The translations under genes were made by a program, and so were the position numbers. The notes beneath the pieces were generated by a model. That model saw only the letters and a program-made list of their open reading frames with translations, searched no databases and was not told the DNA's origin. A stretch of DNA of 64,000 nucleotides, taken from positions 7,778,501-7,842,500 of the forward strand of contig CM073463.1 in assembly GCA_037074535.1 (NCBI GenBank), written 5' to 3'. Shown in pieces: positions 11,913-24,011 of the stretch (its first letter is position 1; each line of letters begins with the position of its first letter). The DNA is from Gleditsia sinensis. Its lineage: Eukaryota > Streptophyta > Magnoliopsida > Fabales > Fabaceae.

Positions 11913-13249
11913 CTCATTTTATTTGATTAAATAATTTTTTATTCTCTGTTAGTTTGCTACAGGTTCATCTTTTCTTAAATCTCCTTCCAAGTAATATCTC
12001 TTTCAATCTTTATTGTTTATTTTGTGTTTTTTTATCTTTAAAAAAAGGCGTGGGTGCCTAGCCTCCTATCTCTATATAGGTTTTAGCACCTAGATTTCAA
12101 AAAAAAATTGAGTGATATTTTGGGATTAGGCAAAGTTAGCATCAATTATGAAAATTGTTTAAAATGCTTGTAACCTTTGAAAAATAGATGATTCTAAGTG
12201 TTATGTGTGAACTTGAACTCTAATATAACTTATGTTTTATTTGAGAATCATAATATCCTAAACACTTAATCTTTTACATTTGACTGATTATTTATTTAAA
12301 GAAGATTTATGTGATTCAGATATGATAAGTGATCTCATAAGAGTTTAGAACTTATTTGATTGTTACTTGAGGCGAAATTCTAGACTACTCTTCATTTAAG
12401 AAATGAATTAGGCATTGTTGACATCATTTGAACTTTTTAAACCAACCTATATATTATGCTATCCCTAACAACCTATTTTAAGCATATATTTATCTTTTCT
12501 TGTATACCTATATTATTATCTAGACTTTAAATAAAAATATTTCTAACTCTTATCTTTAACTTATAGGAATGATCATTTGAAAAGCTATGATTCAAGGGTG
12601 AATGGTAAAATTTTAAAAAAAAGGAAGAGGAAAAAGAAAAAAAGAAGTTAATACTCCCTAAATAAATAAGTTTGGGGGTGTTTATATCCACACAAAAAGT
12701 AGTATGAGAAAATAATGTAAGAATAATGATAAGGTTGGAGATGGAATTCACATTATAATATCAAAAGTATTTGAGAGGCTTTAAATGATCATGTATGTTG
12801 TAGAGTGAATTGACCTTTCATTCATATCATTTTATCCACCTTTAACATATACCATATATTACAAGTCTAATGAAAGTCCTAATGACCTTAAATGTTATGA
12901 TTAGTCTACATTAATGGAGAGTGACATGAAAAATAAGTTTATGGAGTCTCAAATCCATATATATAGATATTTGTTTTAAATATTTGATTACATAAATTTA
13001 TTTAAATGTAAAATGTCTAATGTCATAAGACTACTACACACACACACTTGGGATTCAAGAGTAAACCATATGTTGCATTTGAATAAAAGTTCTACATAAC
13101 TTTGGTATTGTGATATTTTCCTAGGTTGCACATTTTCAATCCTTGAGGAATACTTAGTAAGCAAAAAAAAAAAACTCATCACTCATTGTTTGAATTTTGA
13201 ATTTTATGTTTTGCTTGAAGAAAAGTAAAAGATTAAGTTTTGGGGTATT
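11913..13249 (+). other. Noncoding 3' region of element A with polypurine tract
   Basis: A long AT-rich stretch separates the LOG-like copy from the 3' LTR. It is colinear with 32513-33809 of element B, although no coding frame exists. It ends with a G-run (aagttttggggtatt, 13236-13250) just before the LTR, a decayed polypurine tract for plus-strand priming. Confidence 0.65.
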
Positions 13250-15216
13250 TGATGAGTGAGTTTTATACTCATAAATTAAATATTTTTATCTTATCTTTTT
13301 GCCATAATTAAGCATATAGCTCTCTTATTTGTCTTTAGTTTTATATATTTTTTATAGATGGAGAGAAGAATAGAAAATAAATTCAATTGGAGAAATCAAA
13401 GTTAAATTATAGTTTTTTGGGAATGATGTCTATAAATCAAGCATATAAAATAAATTCATTAACAATGGCTGAGTAAAAAGTATTATCTTATTGACTCCTG
13501 AGACAAATCCTAATGGATATATGCACAAATTTAATCTTGACTTATGACCACATTTTCAAAAGAACTCAAACATAAAAATTCAAGGAGAAACACCCAATAT
13601 TGAAAATATGTTTGCTATTTGTAGTCTAGTCAAATCTTGCTGCAGTATTTGGGTCATATCTCAGAAACTACTAATCCAATATGTATGAAATTTGGTTGGT
13701 GAGTAGCTGACACAATTTGGTACAACTTTCATGTTCAAGTGGTTAAAAAATTCGGACATTAAAAGGGCCAAAAGTGGTTTAGAAAAGAATATATCTTTTG
13801 CTGTAGTCTAGCCTGATCTTGCTCTAATAGTTTGACCATAAGTCACAAATTACGTATTTAATTTGTCCACAATTTATCTCGACAGAAAGATAATGAAATT
13901 TTCTACAACTTTTATGTTGATGGAGTCAGCAAATTCTGCGAATTTCAAGAAGATATTCAAGATTCAATTTTAGTACACATGATGGAATCTAAATTGTCAA
14001 CTTTATACAACTTATTACCTAACAATTTTGACAATTACCACACCTAATTGTATCTATAATTAGAGGGTTTGAAGAGTGAGTTGGAGAGATTGGAGGGAGC
14101 TTGAGAAATTTTTGTTGAAATTCTAAGTGCTTGTAATATTTTTCTCTCCTTAGACATTTTGTATTTTCATTTTCTTTCATAATATTATCATATTTTTTCA
14201 TCTTTCATTTTGCTTTCTTGTCTTGATTATAGAGAACTAATCTCCTAATGTTAAGGTGAAAGGGTGAAACTCTTGGTATGAGAATAATAATTCATCTAAC
14301 TCTTAAGTTTAGTATTTATATTTGATATTGTATTTACCCTATATTTTCTTATGTTATGTTTTAATGGCTGACTGAACCATCTATTTCTTCTTCTTGTTGT
14401 TTAATGGCTAGTTTTGCCACCTACTTCTTATTTTTATTGTTCATATTTGGCTTTGCCACCTACTTTATTTTATTTTATTATTGGTAGACTTTGCCATCTA
14501 TTTTATTTCATTTTATTTTGTTATGTTAATTATTTTTCTACCTTTCTTATTTTCTGCATATTTTAATTTTATAAAATGTGAATTAGATATATTTTAGACA
14601 ATATTTGGCACAATAAATATTTGAATCAATCTTGATTTATTGAAGACAATATAATAATTGGCATAATTTATACTTGAATCCATTTACAAGTTATCTTTTT
14701 CATCTTTGTATTTTTAATTTTGTGAAGTGTGAATCTTGATATATTGTAGATAACATGACAATTGGTACAATATATACTTAAATCCATTTTACAAGAATGT
14801 TTTAGATATTAGTAATACAATAAAAAATAATTAAATATAATTTATGTATAAACAAAAGGTGAGTTTAAATTAACATATCTTCCGATTTGAACCTTATTCA
14901 TATAAGGATTCTAATTGAATAGTAAAAGAATTAAATTTATCTTTATTTGATATACTAAAATTGGATCTCCTAACTTTAACATGTTTCTTTACTTTGAATA
15001 CATTTTTATTTAATTTCAGTATATTAGTTCTTTGCATATTTTGTTTAATATTCTTCTCACAAAATAAGATATTAACAACTAGGTTAAAATTATTTATTTT
15101 GGATCTAAATTAGAATTTTCTCTCAATTGACAATCTCTGTAGAATCGACCTTACATATCACTAAATCTATACTCCAATAGATTCGTGCACTTGCGAATTT
15201 TAATTAAAATAACAAT
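13250..15216 (+). repeat. 3' LTR of element A
   Basis: Direct repeat of 5018-6977, starting TGATGAGTGAGTTTTATACTC and ending near aataacaat. Confidence 0.85.
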
Positions 15217-15439
15217 AAAGAATATAATTTTGATGAAATTTTAATTTGTAAAAATATAAAATAACTTCTCGATCATGTAAATTTGAGTTTTTGCAGAAGT
15301 TTTTTTTAAGAAATTTAAAATACCGACTTCATAAAATAAGGTAAAATTAATTTATTAAGAATTAATAAATTATTTATTTAAACTTATCCAAATATTAATT
15401 TTTTAACATAAGAACATAATAAAAAAATTCTAATAAATT

Positions 15440-16340
15440 ATAAGTTATGCTAGTCAAATAGGACCTAACTAAAGACATAGCCAACATATGTAAAGATGAA
15501 AAGCCAATCCAATGTTCCACAGGCGTATTATACATGGTGAAGAATTCTTGTATCTTAAACACCCAAACTTCATTTCTGCCGTCAAAATGTGGAATGTTGA
15601 TGCACATTCCTTTAATTAACGCAGACTCAGTATGGTGGTTGTTTCTAGTAGAGGAGGAACCTGATGTGGGATGGACCATTGGCAAAGGTGGGAAGGTTAT
15701 CGTGAACTCATCGTACGTTGCAGCGTCGTCTTTTGCATGGTGGCTTCCATATGAGTGAGACGTTGCTCAATCGCTAATTGAAAGGCTAGAGTGGTTAGAT
15801 TGAATTCAGAAACATCCTCACGATCGAGCTAGACAAGTTCGCTCACCCATAATGGGTTTGTGAATGAAAGCACCAACGATAGCAATATAGGCTACTAGGA
15901 GATTTTATTAAGAAAGAAGATTATAGAGGACTCCTTAATTCGAAAAAGGAGCTAAGACTCGAGGAAACAATTCCTGACAGCACTTGTCTTGCCTTTCTTT
16001 CTCAGATACATTCCTTTTTTATAGACAGCTAGTAATTCTTCTAGATTTATTTCCTTTCTAATTTTATCGGATGTTCCTGAAGGGACAAATCTATTTCAGT
16101 TAAAAGTATCTATAACAAAACTTCCCCTCAGCAAGGCAGTGGCCTCGTGTTTCCAACTTCAACGTATTTATGCTTCATGTTAGTGAGGTGCTTTCTTAAC
16201 TCTGCCCTCTTTCTGTGTATCTGCTTTAGGTGGGTTCTCTAACTGGGTTTGGCTATCAGCCACATGGTCATTTGATGTGGCAAGCTTTTGGCCATGTGTG
16301 CAAGTGTTTGTATTTTTTATTTTATTATAAAATGATGTAG
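15440..16340 (-). mobile_element. Remnant of another gypsy element: LTR end, primer-site region and gag start
   Basis: On the minus strand, sequence TTGGTGCTTTCATTCA (about 15858-15873) follows LTR-like sequence and precedes a gag start. The gag piece reads SEFNLTTLAFQLAIEQRLTHMEA, then in other frames IPHFDGRNEVW and FKIQEFFTMYNTPVEHW, a typical Ty3/gypsy capsid N-terminal segment. It has frameshifts and ends near 15440. The LTR part to the right has no clear outer border; 16340 is a guess. No second LTR was found, so it is a truncated relic. Confidence 0.55.
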
Positions 16341-17394
16341 GAGATTATTATATCATTCTAGGCCGAGAGCGCGGTGGATAAAGCCCTCTAATATAGCTTC
16401 TTTAGGAATTGAATTATTACTGTTCCTGGAGTTCAAACAATTCCTACTGCTATGACTAGGTATGAGTTTGTAACTTTAAATAGTCTTAAGGGAAGGGAAG
16501 CCATTGAAACTAAAAATTATCAAGCAATTTGTGTGTCAATGCACATCTTTAGAAACATTCAAATCTAACAAATAGGTTCAGCCAGTAATTCAACCTGGGA
16601 AATGCTAGTTGGACTACCATTTCTTCTTCCATCACTCACAACTCCTTCCAATTCAGACATTTTGCTAGTTTTCCTAACTGATGGAAGGTAAATATTTTAA
16701 AATAGTCCGTAACCCCATGATATCCCTTCGCTTCTGAATAGAGCAAGAAAATATTTTCATTTGTCTACCCATGATGATCCTAGTAAATTTTCTATGCGAA
16801 GATGATAAATTTATAATCATTCTAAATGGGATATAAATTACCTAAAACTAATGGGTAATCTAGAGGTAGTGGGGATTATGACTATGAGAGATTGCAATGC
16901 AATTAGCATAATTCAAACCAACACAATACATTGTCCCCCAAAATCATGAATTCAGGCACTCAGGTTAAGATGTATAACTTAATCACAATCAGATAAACAG
17001 GAAAATGTAAACTCCAGTACAAGGGTTATAACTCTATGGATTAAGGCGAAAAGATTATAGAAAGGAAACTCAACATTTGTTAGAAAAACGGACAATAATC
17101 CAAATAAATGAGATTTGGAACTACAAAGAATAATTATAAATGCATACTTGATTCCAAAAACACCGTCAGAACAGTTGACTAGCAGAATTACTGGTTATTC
17201 TCAGGCTTAGACCCTAATCATACCAGATTGTCTACTCAGTCTTCTTTTCCAGGTATAATGTTATAAAAATTGTCTGATCCAAACTAGATATCAATATTTC
17301 ACTAAAACCACTAGAGATTCATTACGTCAAATGACAATAACCTTGGCAACGGCACCAGAAAAACACCAGTTCTGGAGCTCATTGGGAAGTCAGA
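16341..17394. other. Intergenic stretch downstream of the AT-hook-like gene
   Basis: No reading frame with family resemblance. The segment from about 17160 to 17394 probably contains the 3' UTR of the minus-strand gene. Confidence 0.4.
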
Positions 17395-19011
17395 TCATTT
17401 ATATGCAAACTTGGCCTTAGATGGAACAACCTCCCCCTCAAACAGAATGAGAGGGTCGCTGGTCTTTAGTGAAGAATTTGAAACCGCATCAAAAAGATTA
17501 GTAACATCAGTACTTGGTCTTCCACTAGAGTTTGAGACTTTGCTTGAAGTATCAATGGCAAGTTTTTTCTTTGTATCTTGCGGTATATCTGTTCCTGGAG
17601 AGGCATGTTTCTCCACAAAGTTGTCAACAGATTTACTAATCCATTCAGATGGCATGGATTCAGGGTCGGCAGATACAGGGGTCTGGTAAAGTTCCATAAT
17701 TGAGTTCTTTGGATCATCATGAAGCCATTCATTCAGCTTATGGACAAAAGGCACAGCCTGTTGTCCAGTTGTCAGCTCCTCATCAGGGAAAAGATTACCT
17801 GGAACAAATTTGATCCATTCAAAGGCTAGCTGTGAGTCTTTTGTTGCTCCTCCTACCTCAGCACTAGGTTCTTTTACCAGTATGGAGGTGTTAAGTTCAT
17901 TCAATGTTTCATTTGGATCATAAAAAATCCATTCATTCAGCTTATGGATAGAAGGCAGGGCTTGTTGTTCAGTTGTGAGCTCCTCATCAGGGAAAAGATT
18001 TACAGGTACAAGGTTAATGTGTTCAAAAGTTGGCTCTGAGTCTTTTGTTGCCCCCCCTCCATCAGCACTGGGTTCTTTTACCTGTCTGGAAAAATCAAAT
18101 TCATGAAAATTTTCATTTGGATCATCGTATATCCATTCATTCAGCTTATTGGAACAAGGCACAGCCTGTTGTCCAGTTTTGAGCTCCTCATCAGGGAAAA
18201 GAAACATTGGAACAAGGTTAATGGGTTCAAATATTGGCTCTGAGACTTCTGTTGCTCCTCCTCCATCAATGTCAGGTTCTCTTACTTGTTTGGAGGCATC
18301 AACTTCATGCAATGTCTCATCCTTTTTAATGGTTTTGCCAATATTCAACTGTGACATGGCAGACGCAACCTGACTCGCATGCCCAGGCTCTGATATTCCC
18401 TGTGGTATTCCTTCGTTGTAAATGCTAGTGTCATTCTTTGGCAAGTCAACCATGGGATCCATAAGAGAGGGCAAATGGTTGTTGAGTGAAAGTGAGATGC
18501 CAGAACAGAGTTTATTTGGAAAAAGTTGATTTTCAGAGTAAGGTATTTGAGATTCTAGCTCAGCTTGTTGCTTACTACATTGTCCTGATGAGGGAACAGA
18601 ACTATGTATCTGATCCTGTCGGTTCTTAACCGGAATTGGAATCTCATTCCTTTGGATCATCCTCACCTGTGGAGTCTCATAATTTGCTGCAGTTATTGGA
18701 GCAACTGGCCCAGGCTGAAATGCGACACCTCTTAAAATGGGGTCATTGTCTCCTATCCGAACACTAAGAAGATAACCAGAACCAAAAGCACCTTCAATGA
18801 CACCAGTAACCACCTGGCCCACCATTGCTTCATCACAATCATCAGTTTTTCCAGCTGTTTGGTTGAAGTTCGTCACATGGTCAGAACTAGGTGTTACAGT
18901 CATGTTCTCCCTATGTACTGCATTTTTTTCCTTGCACGGTAGGCCACGTTTCCGTTTCATTGGAATAACTAATGGAGTTAAAGAGCCAGAACCTTGATCC
19001 TGTTGGTTCAT
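17395..19011 (-). CDS. Plant nuclear protein of an AT-hook-containing family, with three 68-residue repeats
   Basis: A single uninterrupted 538-codon frame. The ATG is supported by an in-frame TAG two codons upstream. Residues 18-29 are a basic nuclear-localisation-like cluster (KRKRGLPCKEKN). Residues 63-128 hold a module (GQVVTGVIEGAFGSGYLLSV, then LRGVAFQPG and RNEIPIP) that I recognise from plant proteins annotated as AT-hook-motif-containing; in those the basic cluster usually has an RGRP core, which is RGLP here. Residues 232-299, 300-367 and 368-435 are three tandem repeats of 68 residues each, containing LFPDEEL, QQA and KLNEW. The C-terminal part is Ser/Thr-rich. A role in nuclear DNA or RNA binding is inferred only. 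The 5' UTR may contain introns, since no promoter is obvious close by. Confidence 0.8.
   Translation of the reverse strand: MNQQDQGSGSLTPLVIPMKRKRGLPCKEKNAVHRENMTVTPSSDHVTNFNQTAGKTDDCDEAMVGQVVTGVIEGAFGSGYLLSVRIGDNDPILRGVAFQPGPVAPITAANYETPQVRMIQRNEIPIPVKNRQDQIHSSVPSSGQCSKQQAELESQIPYSENQLFPNKLCSGISLSLNNHLPSLMDPMVDLPKNDTSIYNEGIPQGISEPGHASQVASAMSQLNIGKTIKKDETLHEVDASKQVREPDIDGGGATEVSEPIFEPINLVPMFLFPDEELKTGQQAVPCSNKLNEWIYDDPNENFHEFDFSRQVKEPSADGGGATKDSEPTFEHINLVPVNLFPDEELTTEQQALPSIHKLNEWIFYDPNETLNELNTSILVKEPSAEVGGATKDSQLAFEWIKFVPGNLFPDEELTTGQQAVPFVHKLNEWLHDDPKNSIMELYQTPVSADPESMPSEWISKSVDNFVEKHASPGTDIPQDTKKKLAIDTSSKVSNSSGRPSTDVTNLFDAVSNSSLKTSDPLILFEGEVVPSKAKFAYK
17707..18318 (-). repeat. Three tandem 204-bp coding repeats
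   Basis: Units at 18115-18318, 17911-18114 and 17707-17910 each encode 68 residues with no insertion or deletion between units. The LFPDEEL and KLNEW segments are the best conserved. Confidence 0.85.
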
Positions 19012-22000
19012 CTTCTATAATGACAGATATTGACAAAGGTCCCTATAATGTCTCCCTGAAAATCATAAAACCACCATCCAATATTCAATGTGTCATTTTC
19101 TTTTTCTTTTTTAATGAAACAATTTATTAAGGCGTTTTTTTTAAAGCAGAAAAAATGTACGTAAACAGTACATATGTGATTTGCATATATTGCATTTATC
19201 CTTCTTAAATGGCTTCACAGTAAAGAGGAACAACTATGACTACAATAAGATGGCATCAATTGAGATGGTTAGTCAGCAAATTAGAGATTTAATACTATAA
19301 GTAAATTGCAGTGGCCCAATATTGATGAGTTAAGAAGCAACAGTGATCAAAGTGAGATCAAGCAGGAAGCAATAACAAAGAAATTAACTTTTATCAGTCC
19401 AATACTTCCCCAATTCTTGTAGAGAAGAAGACAGACTAGCCAAAATATAGTAGAATCGAATAAAACATATGATGTGACATCATCAAAATTTCAGGAATAA
19501 AATATTGTAATGCTCTATAGAACCCTATCTGAGAACTACACCCCCCTCCCCAAACAAAAAGAAAAGCTACCAGGAGAACATCTTTGGCACTTTTTCAATC
19601 CCCACATAGAAAACAAATGTCATACAATTAATTAGTCCTCCCAAGAAATGGCAACGTCGAGCAAATATAAAGGGACATCTAATAAGTGATTTGAGCCCTT
19701 ATTGTGACGCTGAAATAATCAAACTCATGTTCAAGCATCTAAGAAACTAGATATCAAATTTGCAAGTTGAAAGTACAAATAAATAATCTTCAACCAGAAC
19801 AGTGATGTAAGTGATGTTACACTTTAGTTCTTGGTTAAAATTTAAAAATAACGTCCTGGCTAAGATCAATAGTTTACATATAAACCTAGAAAGTTTAGAA
19901 CCCATCATTTCACTCTCTGTGCTTTTTTTTTTTTGGGAGGAAAAAAAGAGATTCAGGCCTACAGGTTTATGGCACGCAAAAATGTTCAACATTGAACTAA
20001 TTGTTCAAAAATTTCATTGAGATAATCAAAATGAATATACCTTATTCCAAGTCAAAAGGCATTAATACAACATAGCTTCATTTTCATATTTAATAAAGAC
20101 ATGATAATATGGATAAGGAAGTCTGTTCTGAGCACAATCAGTAGGGTCTCCAGCTTCATCTCAACATGAGGTCTTATTTAATCATATTTATCTAAAGAAT
20201 TTCACAAATCTTCACTAACAATATGTTACAAAGGTTGTGAACCTGTAATTTACAATACCACATGATTTAAGGAGGAAAGAGAGAGGGGTGACGTAGAGAG
20301 TTAGTTAGAAGGGAAATGTTACTAGGATGGCTGTGGGGAGAGGGAGAGATAGGCTGTTAGAATCTTTCTGGATGGCAGAGCCAAGGTGATTCTGAAGGAG
20401 CTTTGCTCTGGGCTGTTTTTACGGTGTTTCTGGTATTTCTGATCATTTGGCTTGTTATTCAATAATACTAGCAGTATTAATCCATCATAATCTATCAGTG
20501 ATAGATCAAGAAATATGAAATAAAAAATTGGGTAGCAACATAAATGTCCATATAAGGATTCACTGAATTAGTTTATCTAGGGCCAAAGGTAGATGATTCT
20601 AGATGAATGAAAAAAATGAAAATGATGCAAGTCTGAGAGTAATTCTGAAAAGACATTAATTGGAAAAAATGAATATCATGAGTATGACACAACCCACAAT
20701 CTGAGACAAATTCTAAAACTTTATATGAGAAACCTTTGCATCTAGAATTTCTTATGGCATTAGATGAAAAGACACCATGATGTCAACCTCCTCTCAAACA
20801 CACACAAATACACAAAAGGGGATTTCTTTTTTTGACAGGGTAGGGAGGGAGCAATGCAAATTGTATTCACATCTAATGCTTGTACATCTTGTTTTTCTAA
20901 CAATCAATCAAATTTTAATAAATCTGTTCAAATGTATGTAATTGCAAATTCAAATAACCATGATACAACTTGAGAAAGCATGATTTTCATGAGAATCTTT
21001 TAATACACTTCCAAGAGATGAAGACTATCATCAAGATCTACGCCCAGACATCAAATCTCCGCCTCTTTCTGTTGAAGAAGGAAAAGGCCAACCAGTGTGA
21101 TCTTTGAAAGCAGAAAGAAGAAAGCATGTAAACCTCTTACCAGATTAAAATAATTAATCAAAAGGGAATCAGGTGAGCTATGGATCTCCTTGATACTTTC
21201 CAACCAAAGCAATCTTTAATCTCTTCCCAGCCATTAAATCTTCCTTCAGCACTAGTCACAGCAGCATCTAAACTAGATTGTGGAAGATGCGGAAAGTAAG
21301 GAAACGGCACTGAAGCCTAAGACCTATCACTCTCATTCCAGAGACTATTTATAATAGGGAAAGGCTAAATGCCGAGGGACAAACCTACCAGCGAGCTAGA
21401 ATTAACAATTGTGCCACAAAATATCATGGTCTATCTAGGAACTAATTTGACCCAAAAGCACAAGCCATTCAGGGAAGGCCCAATAATCATTTTCACATCT
21501 CTAACATGGACCACATAGATCCACGGCTTGCGCGGATCAAGTATGTCAGCATATGAACTTATCCAATTGTAGCCTGTAGCAGGCCAACTGTAGGTCAGCC
21601 CATTTAACCTATCAATTGACCAAATGAACAAGAAGAAATTTTTTTATGAAACATAGAATTAAGTAGATTTCATTAAAAGATATTCTGAATCTTATTGCCT
21701 GATAACATCAGTGAAAATCTCATGATTAAGAAGCAAATTGTGTGAGCATTTGTGGAGAAGAAAGAGATAGCCATTTGGCAATTTTGACCAAATATGAAAA
21801 CTAATCATCACTTTCCATTTTATTCAAAGAATTTATATCCCTCTATGTTTTAATTAAGCAAAAAAATAACATTTACAATATGAGTGGCTTAAACGTCTTA
21901 ATCCTAAAGAGAAGTTAAATAACACAGGTCAAAGAAAGCTATACTAAACTGTCTAGCCACATGCACACAATATTTATTAGAGTCAAAGTAAAGGATATTG

Positions 22001-23405
22001 TGTTGCCATATTTGCAGTCTCTTACCATCTGTGTCTGTTTATTGCTTCTGTGTATTTTGCTACAGAATATGGTCAGAAGATAATGCCTAATGTCATTTCT
22101 CCTTCCTACTTAAAAAAAAAGCGCGCCTTAGATATAGAACTCTGCCAAGTTTTCATACATTCCAACATTAAGCTTGCAAAAAAAAAAGAACTAATAAGAC
22201 ATAGAAAAATCGATTGTATTAGAATCTAATAAAAGGATCATGCTTAGATTTTATGAAGTACTGTTAGATAATCAAGTTTTGAACATGATAACATCTTTAT
22301 TCTTACCACTGCTTTATTCTCTGCTTTGTCTATCTCTATAGTATTGGCTCCTCCCCAGCAGCAAACAGGAAATCACTTAGTCAACAGCCAGAAGGAAAAG
22401 AAGTCACGTCATCTATAATTAGAATTGTAAAATATTCTGTGTATGAACTCCAAGAAAAGCTGCTGGTTAAGGAGAGGAAAATTCTAGGAATGTTTTACAT
22501 AGAGAAAGCTTTGGTCACATGAAATCCTCATTTAACTCCAGAAAACTTTAGTATCCAAACATCGGAGAAAGTTGAACAAGGAAATTTTATCTTTGTTCAG
22601 AAGTTAAAGCTAAGAAAAGATTATGCACCAGTTTAATAGAGTTGTACACTTAAGAAAATATTGAATTCCAAACAATTTTGAGGTGCTACTTGAAATGAGA
22701 GTACTATTATCATTTTAACAATGTCTGATGAAGCAGATAATATAAAACAAGGCATCTATGGCACAAGCATAATCACTAATAGTATCTTAGGTGTTCAGCA
22801 AAGTTATCATAGAAATGAGATCAACGTCAAACACAATACATTTCACATTTTACAACACAAAATTTTCTTCAAATAATATGACTTATGTAGTTCATGATTT
22901 ATTTAATATAAACAAGGTTCCAGGCAATTATTGAGAGACATGTTCTTAAGCTTTGAATCTTTCACTATGTTCTTAATGTGTTTTACCATAATTCAGTAGA
23001 GTCTACTTTTCTTACGGATTGGTTCTTTCTCGCACAATAAGCATACAACTCTGTGAGCAATGGACAAGTTAAAACCCTAGTAAGTATTTCTTGAAGGAAA
23101 AGGAAACCAATAAAAAAGGCAAGAGTAACAGAAAATGATATAAAGAAAGAAAACAACGCTAAACATAAAATTAACAAAGAAATTAAGCAAGTAAGTCCAA
23201 GACAAAATTCACAAGAAAATGAAGAAAAAACACCAAACTACATATACAGAAAGGGACCCTTCTTTGCTCTGAAATAGATGAGTCCATAGATACAGATAAA
23301 CTTAAAATCCAGAAAAAATAAAAAAGATATTCACGCATAAATGTAAGATCTGCTAAAAAAATTAACACATTCTTTCTTTGGAAGATATAAGAGAAGAGCC
23401 TCTTT
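19012..23405. other. Upstream region of the AT-hook-like gene, no gene seen
   Basis: Moderately AT-rich with no frame matching a known family on either strand. It could contain 5' UTR exons and introns of the minus-strand gene. A locally GC-richer patch near 20270-20440 may be an old LTR piece, but no partner was found. Confidence 0.35.
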
Positions 23406-24011
23406 CTAGTTGGTATTCTCTTTCAATGCATACTTAACTACAGGTGGATTCCACTGAGTAAAATACCAATCCAGGAGTAGCAGTATAATCTGCGTTCTAA
23501 CTCGACTCGGATCAAACACTTCCCAACCTGAGGAACAAATTACAAGATTGTCTTTCACTTTCTACTTGAGCAATGCTAGAAAGTGGAAAAAATTGTTCAA
23601 GAGTAGTTTTTTTTTTTTCATTGTTACTTAAATGTCAAAGCAGTAAGTAATACTCAAAGATTAACTTGGCAAATTCAAAGACGTTGAAGCAAAATGGTGT
23701 TCAGAGAATCAACCAGAAAATCCAAAAATTTATGACTAGGGCGAGAAAATATGTGCTTGCTGTTTTCTTATTTTCTTTCCCTACAATTGAGATTGGCTCG
23801 TAGGATTTTCACAACAGGAAATTTCAAAGAAACATTATTGATGAATAGTAGCATTAAAGTTGAGTTAATTAGGATTTAGGAATTCCTCACCCAATGCAAA
23901 ATAAGCATCCAAGGTACCTGAGGAAGAAAGCGTGAACGTGGACGTGGTTAGACTTTGCTTCGTAGCCATATTTTTCTCTCTGTCTGGCTTTCCTACAGAT
24001 TTTCTCCCCAT
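23406..24011 (-). CDS. Predicted two-exon small protein gene (71 residues), unknown function
   Basis: Exon 1 is 24011-23918 and exon 2 is 23527-23406, with an intron that begins GTACCT and ends TTCCTCAG. Exon 1 gives 31 codons plus one base (ends FTLSSS); exon 2 starts with the matching two bases, gives a Gly at the junction and runs GWEVFDPSRVRTQ, a hydrophobic IILLLLDWYF, then WNPPVVKYALKEN and TAG. The phase match, splice sites and protein-like composition of exon 2 are the evidence. The second exon looks like a conserved C-terminus, but I do not recognise the family. Exon 1 is less certain, and the second exon could belong to another gene model. The locus lies upstream of a GC-rich, C-run sequence (24300-24400) that could be its promoter or leader. 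Confidence 0.4.

Larger units (their letters stand above)
5018..15216 (+). mobile_element. Element A: non-autonomous Athila-type Ty3/gypsy retrotransposon with a LOG-like pseudogene
   Basis: Two direct LTRs of nearly 2 kb (5018-6977 and 13250-15216) start with TGATGAGTGAG and flank, in order, a tRNA-Asp-type primer site, gag, protease, an internally deleted pol, a Cys-rich accessory ORF, a LOG-like ORF and a long noncoding 3' region. Gag/protease wording (LGASVNLLPYSVYEKLGLGKLKPTP-type) is characteristic of the Athila/Tat branch. Candidate 5-bp target copies AAAGG (5013-5017) and AAAGA (15217-15221) differ by one base. The LTRs differ from each other at roughly one base in ten in the stretches compared, and every ORF is broken, so the insertion is old. 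RT, RNase H and most of integrase are missing. Confidence 0.85.

Noticed and set aside
17411..18997. Several plus-strand frames across the AT-hook-like gene
   Set aside because: They are antisense shadows of the 538-codon minus-strand frame, which has a better start, conserved module and internal repeats.
20260..20460. GC-richer block with LTR-like style
   Set aside because: No second copy, terminal motif or primer site was found in the window.
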